Shown here piece after piece: positions 16,103-24,160 of a stretch of DNA of 64,000 nt. The stretch lies in contig JAFAZH010000025.1 in NCBI GenBank assembly GCA_019239895.1, forward strand, positions 62,001 to 126,000, written 5' to 3'. This DNA is from Abditibacteriaceae bacterium. Its GTDB lineage: Bacteria > Armatimonadota > Abditibacteriia > Abditibacteriales > Abditibacteriaceae. Each line of letters opens with the position of its first letter. Position 1 is the first letter of the stretch. The notes beneath the pieces were generated by a model that saw nothing but the letters and a program-made list of their open reading frames with translations, was not told the origin of the DNA and made no database searches. The position numbers were made by a program, and so were the translations under genes.

Positions 16103-16138
16103 AAACACCGACTGCGCTTGATAGCACAGTCGGTGTTT
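16103..16138. terminator. Terminator hairpin
   Basis: AAACACCGACTG (16103-16114) and CAGTCGGTGTTT (16127-16138) form a 12-bp stem with a T-rich end, between two convergent genes. Confidence 0.8.
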
Positions 16139-16158
16139 TATATTTCCAGAACCAAGTT

Positions 16159-17226
16159 TTAAGCGACTACCGCAGTTTGCCGATTCGCCAATTCTACTTC
16201 CCAGGCTTCCAGGGCACTGATTGGCTCACCTTTATGCTTTGGCGCTTCTTCTTCAACGCCGAAGTTAATCGCTTCCAAGTCGGCAATACGCTGTAAGTCC
16301 TCCGCCGTGAGATCGGGTAAATCGGGGGCGGCAGCAAACTCGCGGAGCTGTGCCTCGTCATAAATGTTGGGTAGCACACTGGTGACATTAGGCTCTGCTA
16401 AGATGAATTTAATGGCAGCTTGCCCCAGCGTTTGATTGCGCCCATCGGTCAGGAACTTGAGCGTTTCCAACTTCTTAATGCCATTAATCAGCCAGGAACG
16501 GGGCCGATGGCGGCGATGGTCATTGGCCGGGAACACCGTATCCGGCGTGTAGTGGCCTTCCAGCATCCCTGACGAATGGGGGACGCGCACTATCAAGCCA
16601 ACATCGTGCGCTCTCGCATCGGGGAAAAAATCTCCACCGGGATGCTGCTCTAAAATGTTGTGAATGACTTGCAGCGCCGCAATATCGCGGTGGCGCATGG
16701 CGGCAACACCTTCGGTCAACCAACCATTAGCCGGGCCAAGCGCCACGCCAACATGCAGCACTTTACCGTCTTGCTTCAATTCTTCTAAAGTCGCCCACAA
16801 CTCATCGTTGACCACGCTATCCATGCGAGCATTATGCACCTGCCAGAGTGGAATCGCTTCAACGCCCAACCGTCTTAAACTTTGCTCGCAGGCAAAGCGC
16901 ACGAACTCTGGCGAGAAGTTAGTGGGCAACTCCTGCTGGCCCCGCCGCTCGCCGGTGTCATTATAAATATCGTAGCCAAACTTCGTAGCATAAACGACAT
17001 CCGATGGATTCGGGCCAAAAGCCTGGAGCAGCAAATCTTCGCCTCGACCATTACCATAAGTATCAGCTGTATCAAAGAAGGTAATGCCGCAATCGCGAGC
17101 CGTGTGCAATAGGGCAATGGCCTCTGCGTCGGTTTTCGCGCCCCACCAACCGGTGGCAACTGTCCACACGCCGAAGCCAACTTCGCTGACGGTAAGGTCT
17201 GTCTGGGGGAAAGTACGAAATTTCAT
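16159..17226 (-). CDS. Aldo/keto reductase
   Basis: 355 residues. The catalytic residues are visible: Asp and Tyr in [17 protein letters not shown], Lys in YATKFGYD, and His in WQVHNARMD. The family acts on sugar or xenobiotic carbonyls with NADPH. It differs clearly from the 5529-6542 enzyme. The next gene on the same strand (zinc ribbon) is separated by a small inverted repeat. Confidence 0.9.
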   Translation of the reverse strand: MKFRTFPQTDLTVSEVGFGVWTVATGWWGAKTDAEAIALLHTARDCGITFFDTADTYGNGRGEDLLLQAFGPNPSDVVYATKFGYDIYNDTGERRGQQELPTNFSPEFVRFACEQSLRRLGVEAIPLWQVHNARMDSVVNDELWATLEELKQDGKVLHVGVALGPANGWLTEGVAAMRHRDIAALQVIHNILEQHPGGDFFPDARAHDVGLIVRVPHSSGMLEGHYTPDTVFPANDHRRHRPRSWLINGIKKLETLKFLTDGRNQTLGQAAIKFILAEPNVTSVLPNIYDEAQLREFAAAPDLPDLTAEDLQRIADLEAINFGVEEEAPKHKGEPISALEAWEVELANRQTAVVA

Positions 17227-17239
17227 GGATTTGGACTTT

Positions 17240-17298
17240 GGCTTTAGGTCTTTGGCCTTGGGGCAAATTCAAAGACCCAAAACCAAAGACCTAAAGCC
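17240..17298. repeat. Short inverted repeat
   Basis: GGCTTTAGGTCTTTGG (17240-17255) and its perfect complement (17283-17298), just upstream of the aldo/keto reductase gene. Confidence 0.7.
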
Positions 17299-17304
17299 GT
17301 ATAA

Positions 17305-17448
17305 CTACTTCATCTGACCAATCTTAAACATCTTGGTGCCACAAACAGGGCAAACGCCTTCAACGGCGGGCTTGCCATTCTTCATTGTGACCTGTTTGGC
17401 GTCCTTCATTTCCCTCTGAGTCTTACACTTCATGCAACGGCCTTCCAT
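17305..17448 (-). CDS. Small DUF5679-type zinc-ribbon protein
   Basis: 47 residues: MEGRCMKCKTQREMKD, then MKNGKPAVEGVCPVCGTKMF. Two CxxC knuckles form a zinc ribbon, matching small bacterial DUF5679 proteins. AAGGAGAGAG is placed well before the ATG at 17448. It ends in TAG. The function is unknown. It is short but complete. Confidence 0.85.
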   Translation of the reverse strand: MEGRCMKCKTQREMKDAKQVTMKNGKPAVEGVCPVCGTKMFKIGQMK

Positions 17449-17533
17449 AGCTCTCTCCTTATTGGTTTTATAAATGCAGCAATCTTACACGCTGTTAATA
17501 TGCTTTATTATCGCAGGTATGACAACGGCACAC

Positions 17534-19051
17534 TTAATGCCCTGCGTCTCGTTTGTCCTCAACATGGTCTTCGACCTCTTCGTGGGCGATGCCGCGTGCG
17601 ACAGTTTCCGCCCCGATAGTCTCACCCTGGCCGTTATCAGCCGCCTTAGCTGCCAATTCCTGCTTAACATCCTGCGCCGCATAAACCTCTTCGGCAGCAT
17701 CCACGCAGGCTCCGCGTTCCACCGGGTGACCCAGGTCTTCTAGAATGTTTTCGAGGGCCGACAACAGGGTGCGTATATTATGGGGATAAGCCGAATAGCC
17801 CATTGTGCCAATACGCCAGATTTTGCCCTTCACATCGCCTAGCCCGCCGCTGATTTCAATATCATAACGGCGCAGCAAGCGCGAGCGTACTTCGGCATCA
17901 TCAATGCCTTCTGGCACCCAGACGGCATTCAACTGCCATAAGCGATGGCCTTCCTGGGCAAAGGGTTTCAGCCCAAGTTTAGACAGGCCCGCCATGAGTG
18001 CGCGCGAGTTCGATTCGTGCCGCGCCCAACGTTTCTCTAAGCCTTCTAACAACAGCATCCGCAACGCTTCGTGCAAGCCAAAGAGCGCGTTGGAGGGCGC
18101 GGTGTGATGATAAGCGCGGCCCCCGGCGGAGGTATCGCCCCAGTAGGTTTCGACCAGAGACATATCAAAATACCAGGATTGCACCGGGGCCTTGCGGTTG
18201 CGCACTACATCCATCGCCCGTTCGCTGAAGGTAATCGGCGAAAGTCCTGGCGGCGCACCGATACACTTTTGCGTGCCAGAGAAGCAGACATCAATATCCC
18301 ACTCATCTACGAGGAGAGGGCAGCCCCCCAGACTGGTGACAGCATCCACCACTACTAAGGCACCGTGACGGTGCGCGAGGTTAATAATCTCTGGCAGGGG
18401 TTGTAAGATGCCCGTGGAGGTTTCCGCATGAACAATGGCCAACACCTTGGGCTTATGCATCTTGGAGAGCGCCGCTGCCACTTCTTCAGGGGTAAAGATG
18501 GTGCCCCATTCGCGCTCAATAACCGTGACTTCGGCTCCCATGCGGCGGGCCATCTGCTGCATTCGATTGGAGAAGTAGCCCGCCACGCACACCAGCACTT
18601 CATCGCCCTGCTCAATTAAGTTACACAGCGAAGCTTCCATGCCTGCTGTGCCCGTGCCAGGGACAGCGCCCGTAATGCGATTAGTGGTGCGAAAGACACG
18701 CCGCAGCATCTTGCCCACATTGTTCATGATTTCCACGAACTGGGGGTCAAGGTGTCCTAAGGTATTGGCTCCCATCGCGCGTAAGGCTTCGGGATACGAG
18801 GCCGAAGGCCCGGCACCCATGAGTACACGCGGAGGAATTTGTATCTCCGGGATCGCTTCTATATCAAAATCGTGCTTTTGCAATTGGTTATTAACCTGAC
18901 CATTATTACCCTGACCGAACGCTTGAGAGGTTGTAACATGGGTCACAACCTTGTGGCTCGCCTGACCATTGACTGGCTCCACCCCTGCATCCGCCGGGAC
19001 GCTTGTTCTGGACAACAGATCGCCTCCTTGAAACGATGCACAGTATAGCAC
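17534..19051 (-). CDS. Class V aminotransferase (alanine-glyoxylate/serine-pyruvate type)
   Basis: 505 residues. The core (residues ~75-440) is a PLP enzyme of fold type I: VLMGAGPSASYPEAL at the start, GTGTAGMEASL, DAVTSLGGCPL, and the Schiff-base Lys in CFSGTQKCIGAPPGLSP. Alanine-glyoxylate aminotransferases are about 380 residues, so the ~70-residue N-terminal extension (GTG start, Gln/Asn-rich) and the ~50-residue acidic C-terminal tail are unusual. The real start could be later, but no in-frame ATG precedes the conserved core. It is cytosolic, probably converting glyoxylate to glycine. Confidence 0.88.
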   Translation of the reverse strand: MLYCASFQGGDLLSRTSVPADAGVEPVNGQASHKVVTHVTTSQAFGQGNNGQVNNQLQKHDFDIEAIPEIQIPPRVLMGAGPSASYPEALRAMGANTLGHLDPQFVEIMNNVGKMLRRVFRTTNRITGAVPGTGTAGMEASLCNLIEQGDEVLVCVAGYFSNRMQQMARRMGAEVTVIEREWGTIFTPEEVAAALSKMHKPKVLAIVHAETSTGILQPLPEIINLAHRHGALVVVDAVTSLGGCPLLVDEWDIDVCFSGTQKCIGAPPGLSPITFSERAMDVVRNRKAPVQSWYFDMSLVETYWGDTSAGGRAYHHTAPSNALFGLHEALRMLLLEGLEKRWARHESNSRALMAGLSKLGLKPFAQEGHRLWQLNAVWVPEGIDDAEVRSRLLRRYDIEISGGLGDVKGKIWRIGTMGYSAYPHNIRTLLSALENILEDLGHPVERGACVDAAEEVYAAQDVKQELAAKAADNGQGETIGAETVARGIAHEEVEDHVEDKRDAGH

Positions 19052-19184
19052 AGCTATTCCCAGAGGCGGCTACTTGCCCAACCGACCTGCTAAACGATGT
19101 GCTACAAAGGTGGTGTCAGTTAAGATTTCTCTTCTCTCCTACCCAAGAAGAATTTACTTGCATCTCATCAAGATAATTGCAGGT

Positions 19185-19195
19185 GCTATCTTTAG
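19185..19195 (+). promoter_or_regulatory. Candidate controller-protein box, copy 1
   Basis: GCTATCTTTAG lies 42 bases before the controller gene. The same 11-mer occurs on the minus strand at 21371-21381 in front of the methyltransferase gene. Confidence 0.35.
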
Positions 19196-19236
19196 TATGT
19201 AGATTTATAGAATGCAAAATCCTAATTTTAGAGGTG

Positions 19237-19473
19237 ATGCCTGAAACGTTAGCACAACAAATGGGGATTGTTATCCGCTCTCTACGTACGGAAGTCGGCT
19301 TATCTCAGGAAGAACTGGCGGCAAGGTGCGGCTTACATCGCACCTACATTGGTTCAATTGAGCGCGGAGAGAAGACCATTACCATTGAAACTGCTCAGAA
19401 ATTAGCTAAAGCATTTGAAATTTCGCTCACTCAGCTTTTCAGCCAATTAGAATCTCAAGATGGATGCCGCTAA
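19237..19473 (+). CDS. Restriction-modification controller (XRE-family C protein)
   Basis: 78 residues from the ATG at 19237, preceded by AGAGG. It is a single helix-turn-helix domain (GLSQEELAARCGLHRTYIGS, then IERGEKTITIETAQKLAKAF), the size and pattern of C proteins that time expression of restriction enzymes. Its end overlaps the start of the endonuclease gene, so the two are co-transcribed and coupled. Confidence 0.85.
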   Translation: MPETLAQQMGIVIRSLRTEVGLSQEELAARCGLHRTYIGSIERGEKTITIETAQKLAKAFEISLTQLFSQLESQDGCR

Positions 19474-20357
19474 TGCTAACCAGAGAAGAATACTTTGAGC
19501 ATCGCAGCCAACTTCAACAACAGAGCGAAGCTTTAACTTGGTTAGAGCAGCATTACATGGATTTCCTGGTGAGCGTCGTTTTAGATGCTGCACCCACATT
19601 GCACGCTGATTTTAGCCGCTCACGAGATTTAGTGCCTTGCTGGATTTCGTATTCTCCTAAACAACGGGGACGTGCGCCAGTGGGAGATTCACAACCGTGG
19701 AGTGAAGTAGGAGAAAAATAGTTATCATTCAACCTACTGCGCGCCATTGTGTCGCAACGTGATGACATAACTTTTCCTGGCTTACCCTTCGGTGCCGATG
19801 TGCGCTTCGCTACACGGGATGCCTTTATCAACTTCGATATAAAGCTGACTGGCCCACGCGATAATGTGGATGAAATTGTAGCCCCACCTCAACAAATTTC
19901 TGGAGATGGGTCGGACTGGAACATAGGTGTTATCAATTCACCATTCCAGGTGCAGGGGCCGCATAGTAGCTTTCTATTTCAACCGAAACTACCACCTTTT
20001 TATGTATTGGATGATCGGGTCCTACCCTGTTTAACTTTCTTCCTCAAAGCGGTTTATGCGCTGCATGGATTAGGGGAACAGCCATTGGAATATCTTGAAG
20101 TGGCTTGTGTGCCAAATGGCTTGCTGCTATTTGACGGGCCATTTTATGCTCACACTGAGGGCTTATTGATTCCAGGAAAGGATGACCAGAGCGTGCGCGA
20201 AAGTGACAAGCGCACACGAGTCAGGCTCTACCCCTTAGCTACCATCGAAACTGGTTGGCGCTGTCGTCAGATCGTGCCCCAAAATACAGCCGCTACACAA
20301 TGGAAAACTCAGCCACGGCCTGCTCCTGCTTCAACCTCTCGTCGCCAGAAGAGTTAG
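19464..20357 (+). CDS. BglI-like type II restriction endonuclease with in-frame UAG at codon 86
   Basis: Read through the UAG at 19719-19721 the frame gives 297 residues, close to BglI (299). Matches recalled from BglI fall on both sides of the UAG: GRAPVGDSQPWSEVGEK before it, VSQRDDITFPGLPFG after it. Downstream come FVDIK-like NFDIKLTGPRDN and VQGPHSSFLFQPKLPP, and VACVPNGLLLF. At the UAG position BglI has a small residue in a helix. BglI cuts GCCNNNNNGGC. The start may be ATG 19464 or the coupled TAATG at 19473. It is either read by the CUA tRNA at 3072 or a decaying gene, and the frameshifted methyltransferase nearby fits decay. Confidence 0.75.
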
Positions 20358-21351
20358 CTGTTCCCTGGCAACTGGGTTATGCCCGTTGCTGTCATGATGT
20401 TCCCCAGTCGTATCTTTAAGAAACGCACGTCGTTCTTTAGCACGCTCACAAGCCGCATTAGCCATTTCTGTATAATGTGGCTGAAATTCCAGGCCAATAT
20501 AAGGGCGATCTAATTCAATAGCCGCTAAAGCCGTGGTGCCACTGCCCATGAATGGGTCAAGAACTACGTCGCCCGGTGCGGTCAATAATCGAATAACCCG
20601 GCGTGGCAATTCGATTGGAAATTTAGCCTCATGGTCATCATTAGCCCGCACCGAAGGGAAGTTCCAGACAGCTCGTGTGCCCCATTCAGTCCATTCCTGT
20701 GGCGACAGCCGGCTTTTATCCACTACTGTTGCACCCGGCTTCCAGAAGAAGTACAGATATTCAAATTCATCCACAGCACGGTAAGAGAGGGTTGTCCACC
20801 GCGAATTCTCCCAGGCCGCATCCTTAACCCATATGCGCCGGTCATAAAGGTAGAGGCCAGCTTCATATGCGAAGTCTTCCAGTAAACCACCCACTAAATG
20901 AACACGGGTTTGAGTCGCATATTTCCCCCCGGATGTTATTACCATTCAAACGGCGGTCAATCGTTTGTTCAGAACAGCCTAAATGTTCTGCTAATTGATA
21001 GCGACTAAAATCAGGAAACTTTGTTTTTGCCTCCACGACCATTGCACGAGTAATATCAGAACGGCGACGACGTAGGTTTTCGGCTTGAAATCGAGGAATA
21101 TTTTCATCGGGGAAACATAAAATATCTGCGATGTTAACAACCATAAAGCCGCCAGTTTTGAGTAGCGGGACATGAAGGTGGATAACTTCCTGTAACAGCT
21201 TTAACCAGCCTTCATAAGTTAGATGTTGTTCGTATTCCTTGCCCACGAAGTACGGCGGCGACCACACAGATAGCGACACGGACTCCTTCTGGATTAGCCG
21301 TAGCATCACAGCCGCATCACCACAATACACCCGATTTAACTCTAAGCTCAT
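20331..21351 (-). pseudogene. Beta-class DNA methyltransferase, frame broken at a G run
   Basis: Two overlapping frames together make one beta-class amino-methyltransferase, probably N4-cytosine. The first (from 21351) has motif IV as SVWSPPYFVGKEYE and an unusual insert with a helix-turn-helix-like AEHLGCSEQTIDRRLNGNNI. The second has FLWKPGA-like FFWKPGATVVDKSRL and motif I as DPFMGSGTTALAAIELD. The frames join at six G residues on the coding strand (20925-20930). One extra base in this run explains the break. It could be a real mutation, phase variation or a sequencing error. It is the likely partner of the BglI-like endonuclease, to which it is convergent. Confidence 0.75.
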
Positions 21352-21370
21352 CGTTACCTCTCCGCGCTAC

Positions 21371-21381
21371 CTAAAGATAGC
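21371..21381 (-). promoter_or_regulatory. Candidate controller-protein box, copy 2
   Basis: The minus strand reads GCTATCTTTAG, 20 bases before the methyltransferase start. It is identical to the site at 19185-19195. Confidence 0.35.
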
Positions 21382-21480
21382 ATACCGCGCATAGAGAAAG
21401 AATTCAACTTATACGAGGTTGCGTTAGCACCTTATCTTTATAGTATCCTATCTAAACTGTTGAATAGGCTTCGTGCTGGT

Positions 21481-21628
21481 GCCCGCCGTTGGGTGATGGA
21501 GCGCAGTTGCGCTGGGGCGTCCTGCTTTGGTGGTGGCCAAAGATTATGAGAGATTGCCAGAAACAGTACGCGGTTTGCCTTTCCTGGCCTTTATCATTTT
21601 GATGTTAGCGAATCTATTAAGACCCTAA
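21481..21628 (+). pseudogene. IS5-like transposase C-terminal remnant
   Basis: Two frames carry the end of an IS5-family transposase: ARRWVMERS at 21481, then after a frameshift AKDYERLPETVRGLPF and LMLANLLRP ending in TAA at 21626-21628. This is the usual C-terminal VVERTFAWL...KDYERL pattern. No inverted ends or intact open frame are left. It sits directly beside the restriction-modification locus. Confidence 0.6.
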
Positions 21629-21721
21629 GTTTATAACACGCTCTAAGCGGTTGTAGAGCAACTGGGGTTACAGTAAGGTCGCTCATTCAAAGCTTGCGCA
21701 ACTCATCGAGGTTCCAGACAA

Positions 21722-21763
21722 AACAAAAATGCTCCGGGGCCGGTGGCCGGAGCATTTTTGTTA
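21722..21763. terminator. Terminator of the pseudopilin gene
   Basis: ACAAAAATGCTCCGG and CCGGAGCATTTTTGT flank a GC-rich loop, with a T run on each strand. It lies 27 bases after the pseudopilin stop. Confidence 0.85.
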
Positions 21764-21788
21764 GGACGATTAGAAACGACGAATTGTC

Positions 21789-22613
21789 TTAATTGTAGGC
21801 AAAAGTTGGCTTACCACCCGTATTGGCGGAAACCACCCCACTACTCGCTACTTGGTCAGTTGTACCATTGAGTTGGCCCTTCACCCATTTAACATGTCCA
21901 TCCGCAAAAGCCATATTGGAACCTTCTAAGTGACGACGGGCCGCAGATATTTCACCATCTCCATTGTTAGGCAGCGTTGCATTAACAAACGTAGCTGAGG
22001 TAGTGCAAGCAGTTGTATTGGCCCAACGCGCACTACCAGTACCAGTACCACCAGCAGTACAACCATTGGAGTTATAACTGGCTGTCCCTTGAGTCATGGT
22101 AAGACCGCCGCCATCGCCCAACAGCACGGTACCAGCCGAATTGGTGAGCAGAGACTCATTCACGCCTCTTAATCCGGTGCCAGCAGTAGTGTTCAACATG
22201 GCATTCATATAATAGTCAGTGAAGTCACCATCACTGGATAAAGCGGAAGAAGGAGTATTCACTTCGCTGGGGCACTGAAGGATTTGGGTACTCTTGAGAT
22301 AGGGTTGAATTCCATCGGCCCAGCCATAGTTGGTGGCAAAAGGCGCGGCGCTACCAGTATCGCTAGCTACGATGACTGGGTATCTGCCATCATAATCCTG
22401 TTGATACTGAACGATACCAAGAGCGATTTGCTTGAGGTTACTTTGACAGGAAGCGCGACGGGCGTTCTCACGCGCCCGTGAGAAGACGGGGAAGAGAATA
22501 GCGGCCAGAATAGCAATAATCGCTATAACGACCAAGAGTTCAATCAGGGTAAAACCTGATTTGGGGGCGGAGCCGCGACGCGCGCCTCGCCCCATGCTGC
22601 GTGTACTATACAT
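21789..22613 (-). CDS. Type II secretion-like pseudopilin with DUF1559 / H-X9-DG tail
   Basis: 274 residues from the ATG at 22613, which has AAGGAGA seven bases upstream. It has the prepilin leader [20 protein letters not shown] with cleavage before Phe, and the following [20 protein letters not shown] is the common form in Armatimonadota and Planctomycetes. The C-terminus has [12 protein letters not shown], the H-X9-DG signature. The middle is Gly/Thr/Ser-rich. It is exported to the periplasm or surface after prepilin peptidase cleavage. No secretion genes are nearby, as is usual for these multi-copy pseudopilins. Confidence 0.93.
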   Translation of the reverse strand: MYSTRSMGRGARRGSAPKSGFTLIELLVVIAIIAILAAILFPVFSRARENARRASCQSNLKQIALGIVQYQQDYDGRYPVIVASDTGSAAPFATNYGWADGIQPYLKSTQILQCPSEVNTPSSALSSDGDFTDYYMNAMLNTTAGTGLRGVNESLLTNSAGTVLLGDGGGLTMTQGTASYNSNGCTAGGTGTGSARWANTTACTTSATFVNATLPNNGDGEISAARRHLEGSNMAFADGHVKWVKGQLNGTTDQVASSGVVSANTGGKPTFAYN

Positions 22614-22643
22614 ATAAATTCTCCTTTGGCGCACCACTGTCAA

Positions 22644-22930
22644 GCCCGGCCAGCGATGCCAAGTACCTCATAGTTTACAACTTGTACTATAGACCGTCGA
22701 GTCTTGCTCAGGTTGCATGAGATTAAGCTTTGGTTATATTCACATAACGCTATGAGATTGTGTTTTATATTACAAGCCATAGCATACTCGTCTCTTGTTA
22801 AGAAAATATTGTATAAGTGTAAACTTACAAACTTTTCTAATTACTAAACACTTATTGCTAAGTTGTATCCTTACAGGGCAACTCTTTAACTGTTATAGAT
22901 TGGCCAAAGTCAATTCTGTAGTGATACTAT
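22644..22930. other. AT-rich gap without a gene
   Basis: The stretch upstream of the pseudopilin start is AT-rich and holds no supported ORF or RNA. It may contain the pseudopilin promoter, but no clear -35/-10 pair stands out. Confidence 0.5.
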
Positions 22931-22983
22931 AAAAGCAAATAGGAGGGATAGCTTAAAGTGGGCTATCCCTCCTATTTGCTTTT
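22931..22983. terminator. Terminator hairpin after tRNA-Pro
   Basis: A 22-base perfect stem (22931-22952 with 22962-22983, core AAATAGGAGGGATAGC) with T runs. It lies just downstream of the minus-strand tRNA-Pro. Confidence 0.85.
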
Positions 22984-22989
22984 TCCTCA

Positions 22990-23063
22990 TCGGGATGGCG
23001 GGATTTGAACCCACGACCTCTTGACCCCCAGTCAAGCGCTCTACCAAGCTGAGCCACATCCCG
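22990..23063 (-). tRNA. tRNA-Pro (GGG)
   Basis: On the minus strand: acceptor CGGGATG with CATCCCG, D arm GCTC/GAGC, anticodon stem CTTGA/TCAAG around loop CTGGGGG (anticodon GGG), T arm GTGGG/CCCGC with TTCAAAT, discriminator A, no encoded CCA. All stems are canonical. Confidence 0.95.
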
Positions 23064-23221
23064 TCTGCCTACTGCTTAAAGTTATCTGTTAAACCACAAA
23101 AACTTTTCCTACTCGATATAGGATAAGAGTTTAACAGCACTCAGTCAAGGTGGCAGCCAATCCCAAAAAATAGAGCGCCGTAATTTGGGACGACAAAATA
23201 CTAACGTAAACCTGCAAGTCC

Positions 23222-23992
23222 TTACTTCCCGGCACTCCAGCCACCATCAATGATGAGGGCACTACCCGTCACGAAAGCGGCTTCGTCGGAGGCTAAATAA
23301 AGGGCTGCCGCCGCAATCTCTTCTGGTCGTCCCATGCGCTTGAGGGCCTGAGTAGAGGCCATATCTTCATAGGCTTGCTTGGGGTCAGGATATTCCTGAA
23401 TCCGTGCTTGGACAAATGGAGTTTCTACACGGCCCGGACAGATGCAGTTGACGCGGACTTTAGAATCGGCATGGTCGAGCGCCACACACTTCGTAATACC
23501 TACTACAGCAAACTTCGTTGCACAGTAAGCCAACCGGTCACGGATGCCAATGATGCCGCCAATGGACGCCAGATTCACAATAGCCCCCGCCTGACGCTCG
23601 ATCATGGAGGGCAAAAACGCCTGTGTCATATAAAGCACGCCTTTGACATTGACGTTATAGAGGCGGTCTAAATCTTCCCCGGTGGTGGTGAGCACTGTCC
23701 CGACATGCCCAATACCGGCGTTATTAACCAGAATATCACAGCGTTTGTCGCCTTTGCTTAAAACCTCCCGTGCCACAGCCTGACAGGACGATTCGCTGGC
23801 AACATCCACCTCCACATATTCGGCACGTCCGCCTTGACTTTTAATTTTCTCAACCACCGCCTGGCCACTTTCAGGCTTCATTTCCGCCACATACACCAGG
23901 GCACCCGCTTCAGCAAAACGGTAAGCGATCATTTCGCCAATACCGGAACCAGCCCCCGTCACCACAGCCACTTTGTCAGTTAGTTTGAACAT
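23222..23992 (-). CDS. Short-chain dehydrogenase/reductase
   Basis: 256 residues of the classical SDR type: VVTGAGSGIGEMIA (NAD(P) binding), LVNNAGI, the catalytic Ser and YCATK, ICPGRVETPF and the C-terminal FVTGSALIIDGGWSAG. Asp/Glu at the end of strand 2 (VAEMKP) suggests NAD preference. It is probably a sugar- or polyol-type dehydrogenase, in keeping with the neighbouring carbohydrate genes, but the substrate is not visible. Confidence 0.9.
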   Translation of the reverse strand: MFKLTDKVAVVTGAGSGIGEMIAYRFAEAGALVYVAEMKPESGQAVVEKIKSQGGRAEYVEVDVASESSCQAVAREVLSKGDKRCDILVNNAGIGHVGTVLTTTGEDLDRLYNVNVKGVLYMTQAFLPSMIERQAGAIVNLASIGGIIGIRDRLAYCATKFAVVGITKCVALDHADSKVRVNCICPGRVETPFVQARIQEYPDPKQAYEDMASTQALKRMGRPEEIAAAALYLASDEAAFVTGSALIIDGGWSAGK

Positions 23993-24013
23993 AGAATCCC
24001 TCTGAATCGGTTA

Positions 24014-24158
24014 GCCACAAGAAAGCACAAAAAGCACAAGAGAAGCATAGCAAACTAAACCACAAATAAGAATTTATGTCATGCTGATGTCATCTTTCCA
24101 ACCAGCTTAGATGCACAACTCACTAACCAACTCTGTGCTTTTTGTGCCTCTTCGTGGC
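24014..24158. repeat. Intergenic inverted repeat
   Basis: GCCACAAGAAAGCACAAAAA and the near-complement ending CTTCGTGGC. Same style as the CACAAAGGGCACA-type repeats at 35764, 47517 and 55354. Confidence 0.7.
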
Positions 24159-24160
24159 CA

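Noticed and set aside
20331..21351. Programmed frameshift in the methyltransferase
   Set aside because: The join is at a plain G run, with no slippery-site plus pseudoknot or internal Shine-Dalgarno visible. Indel or sequencing error is more likely.
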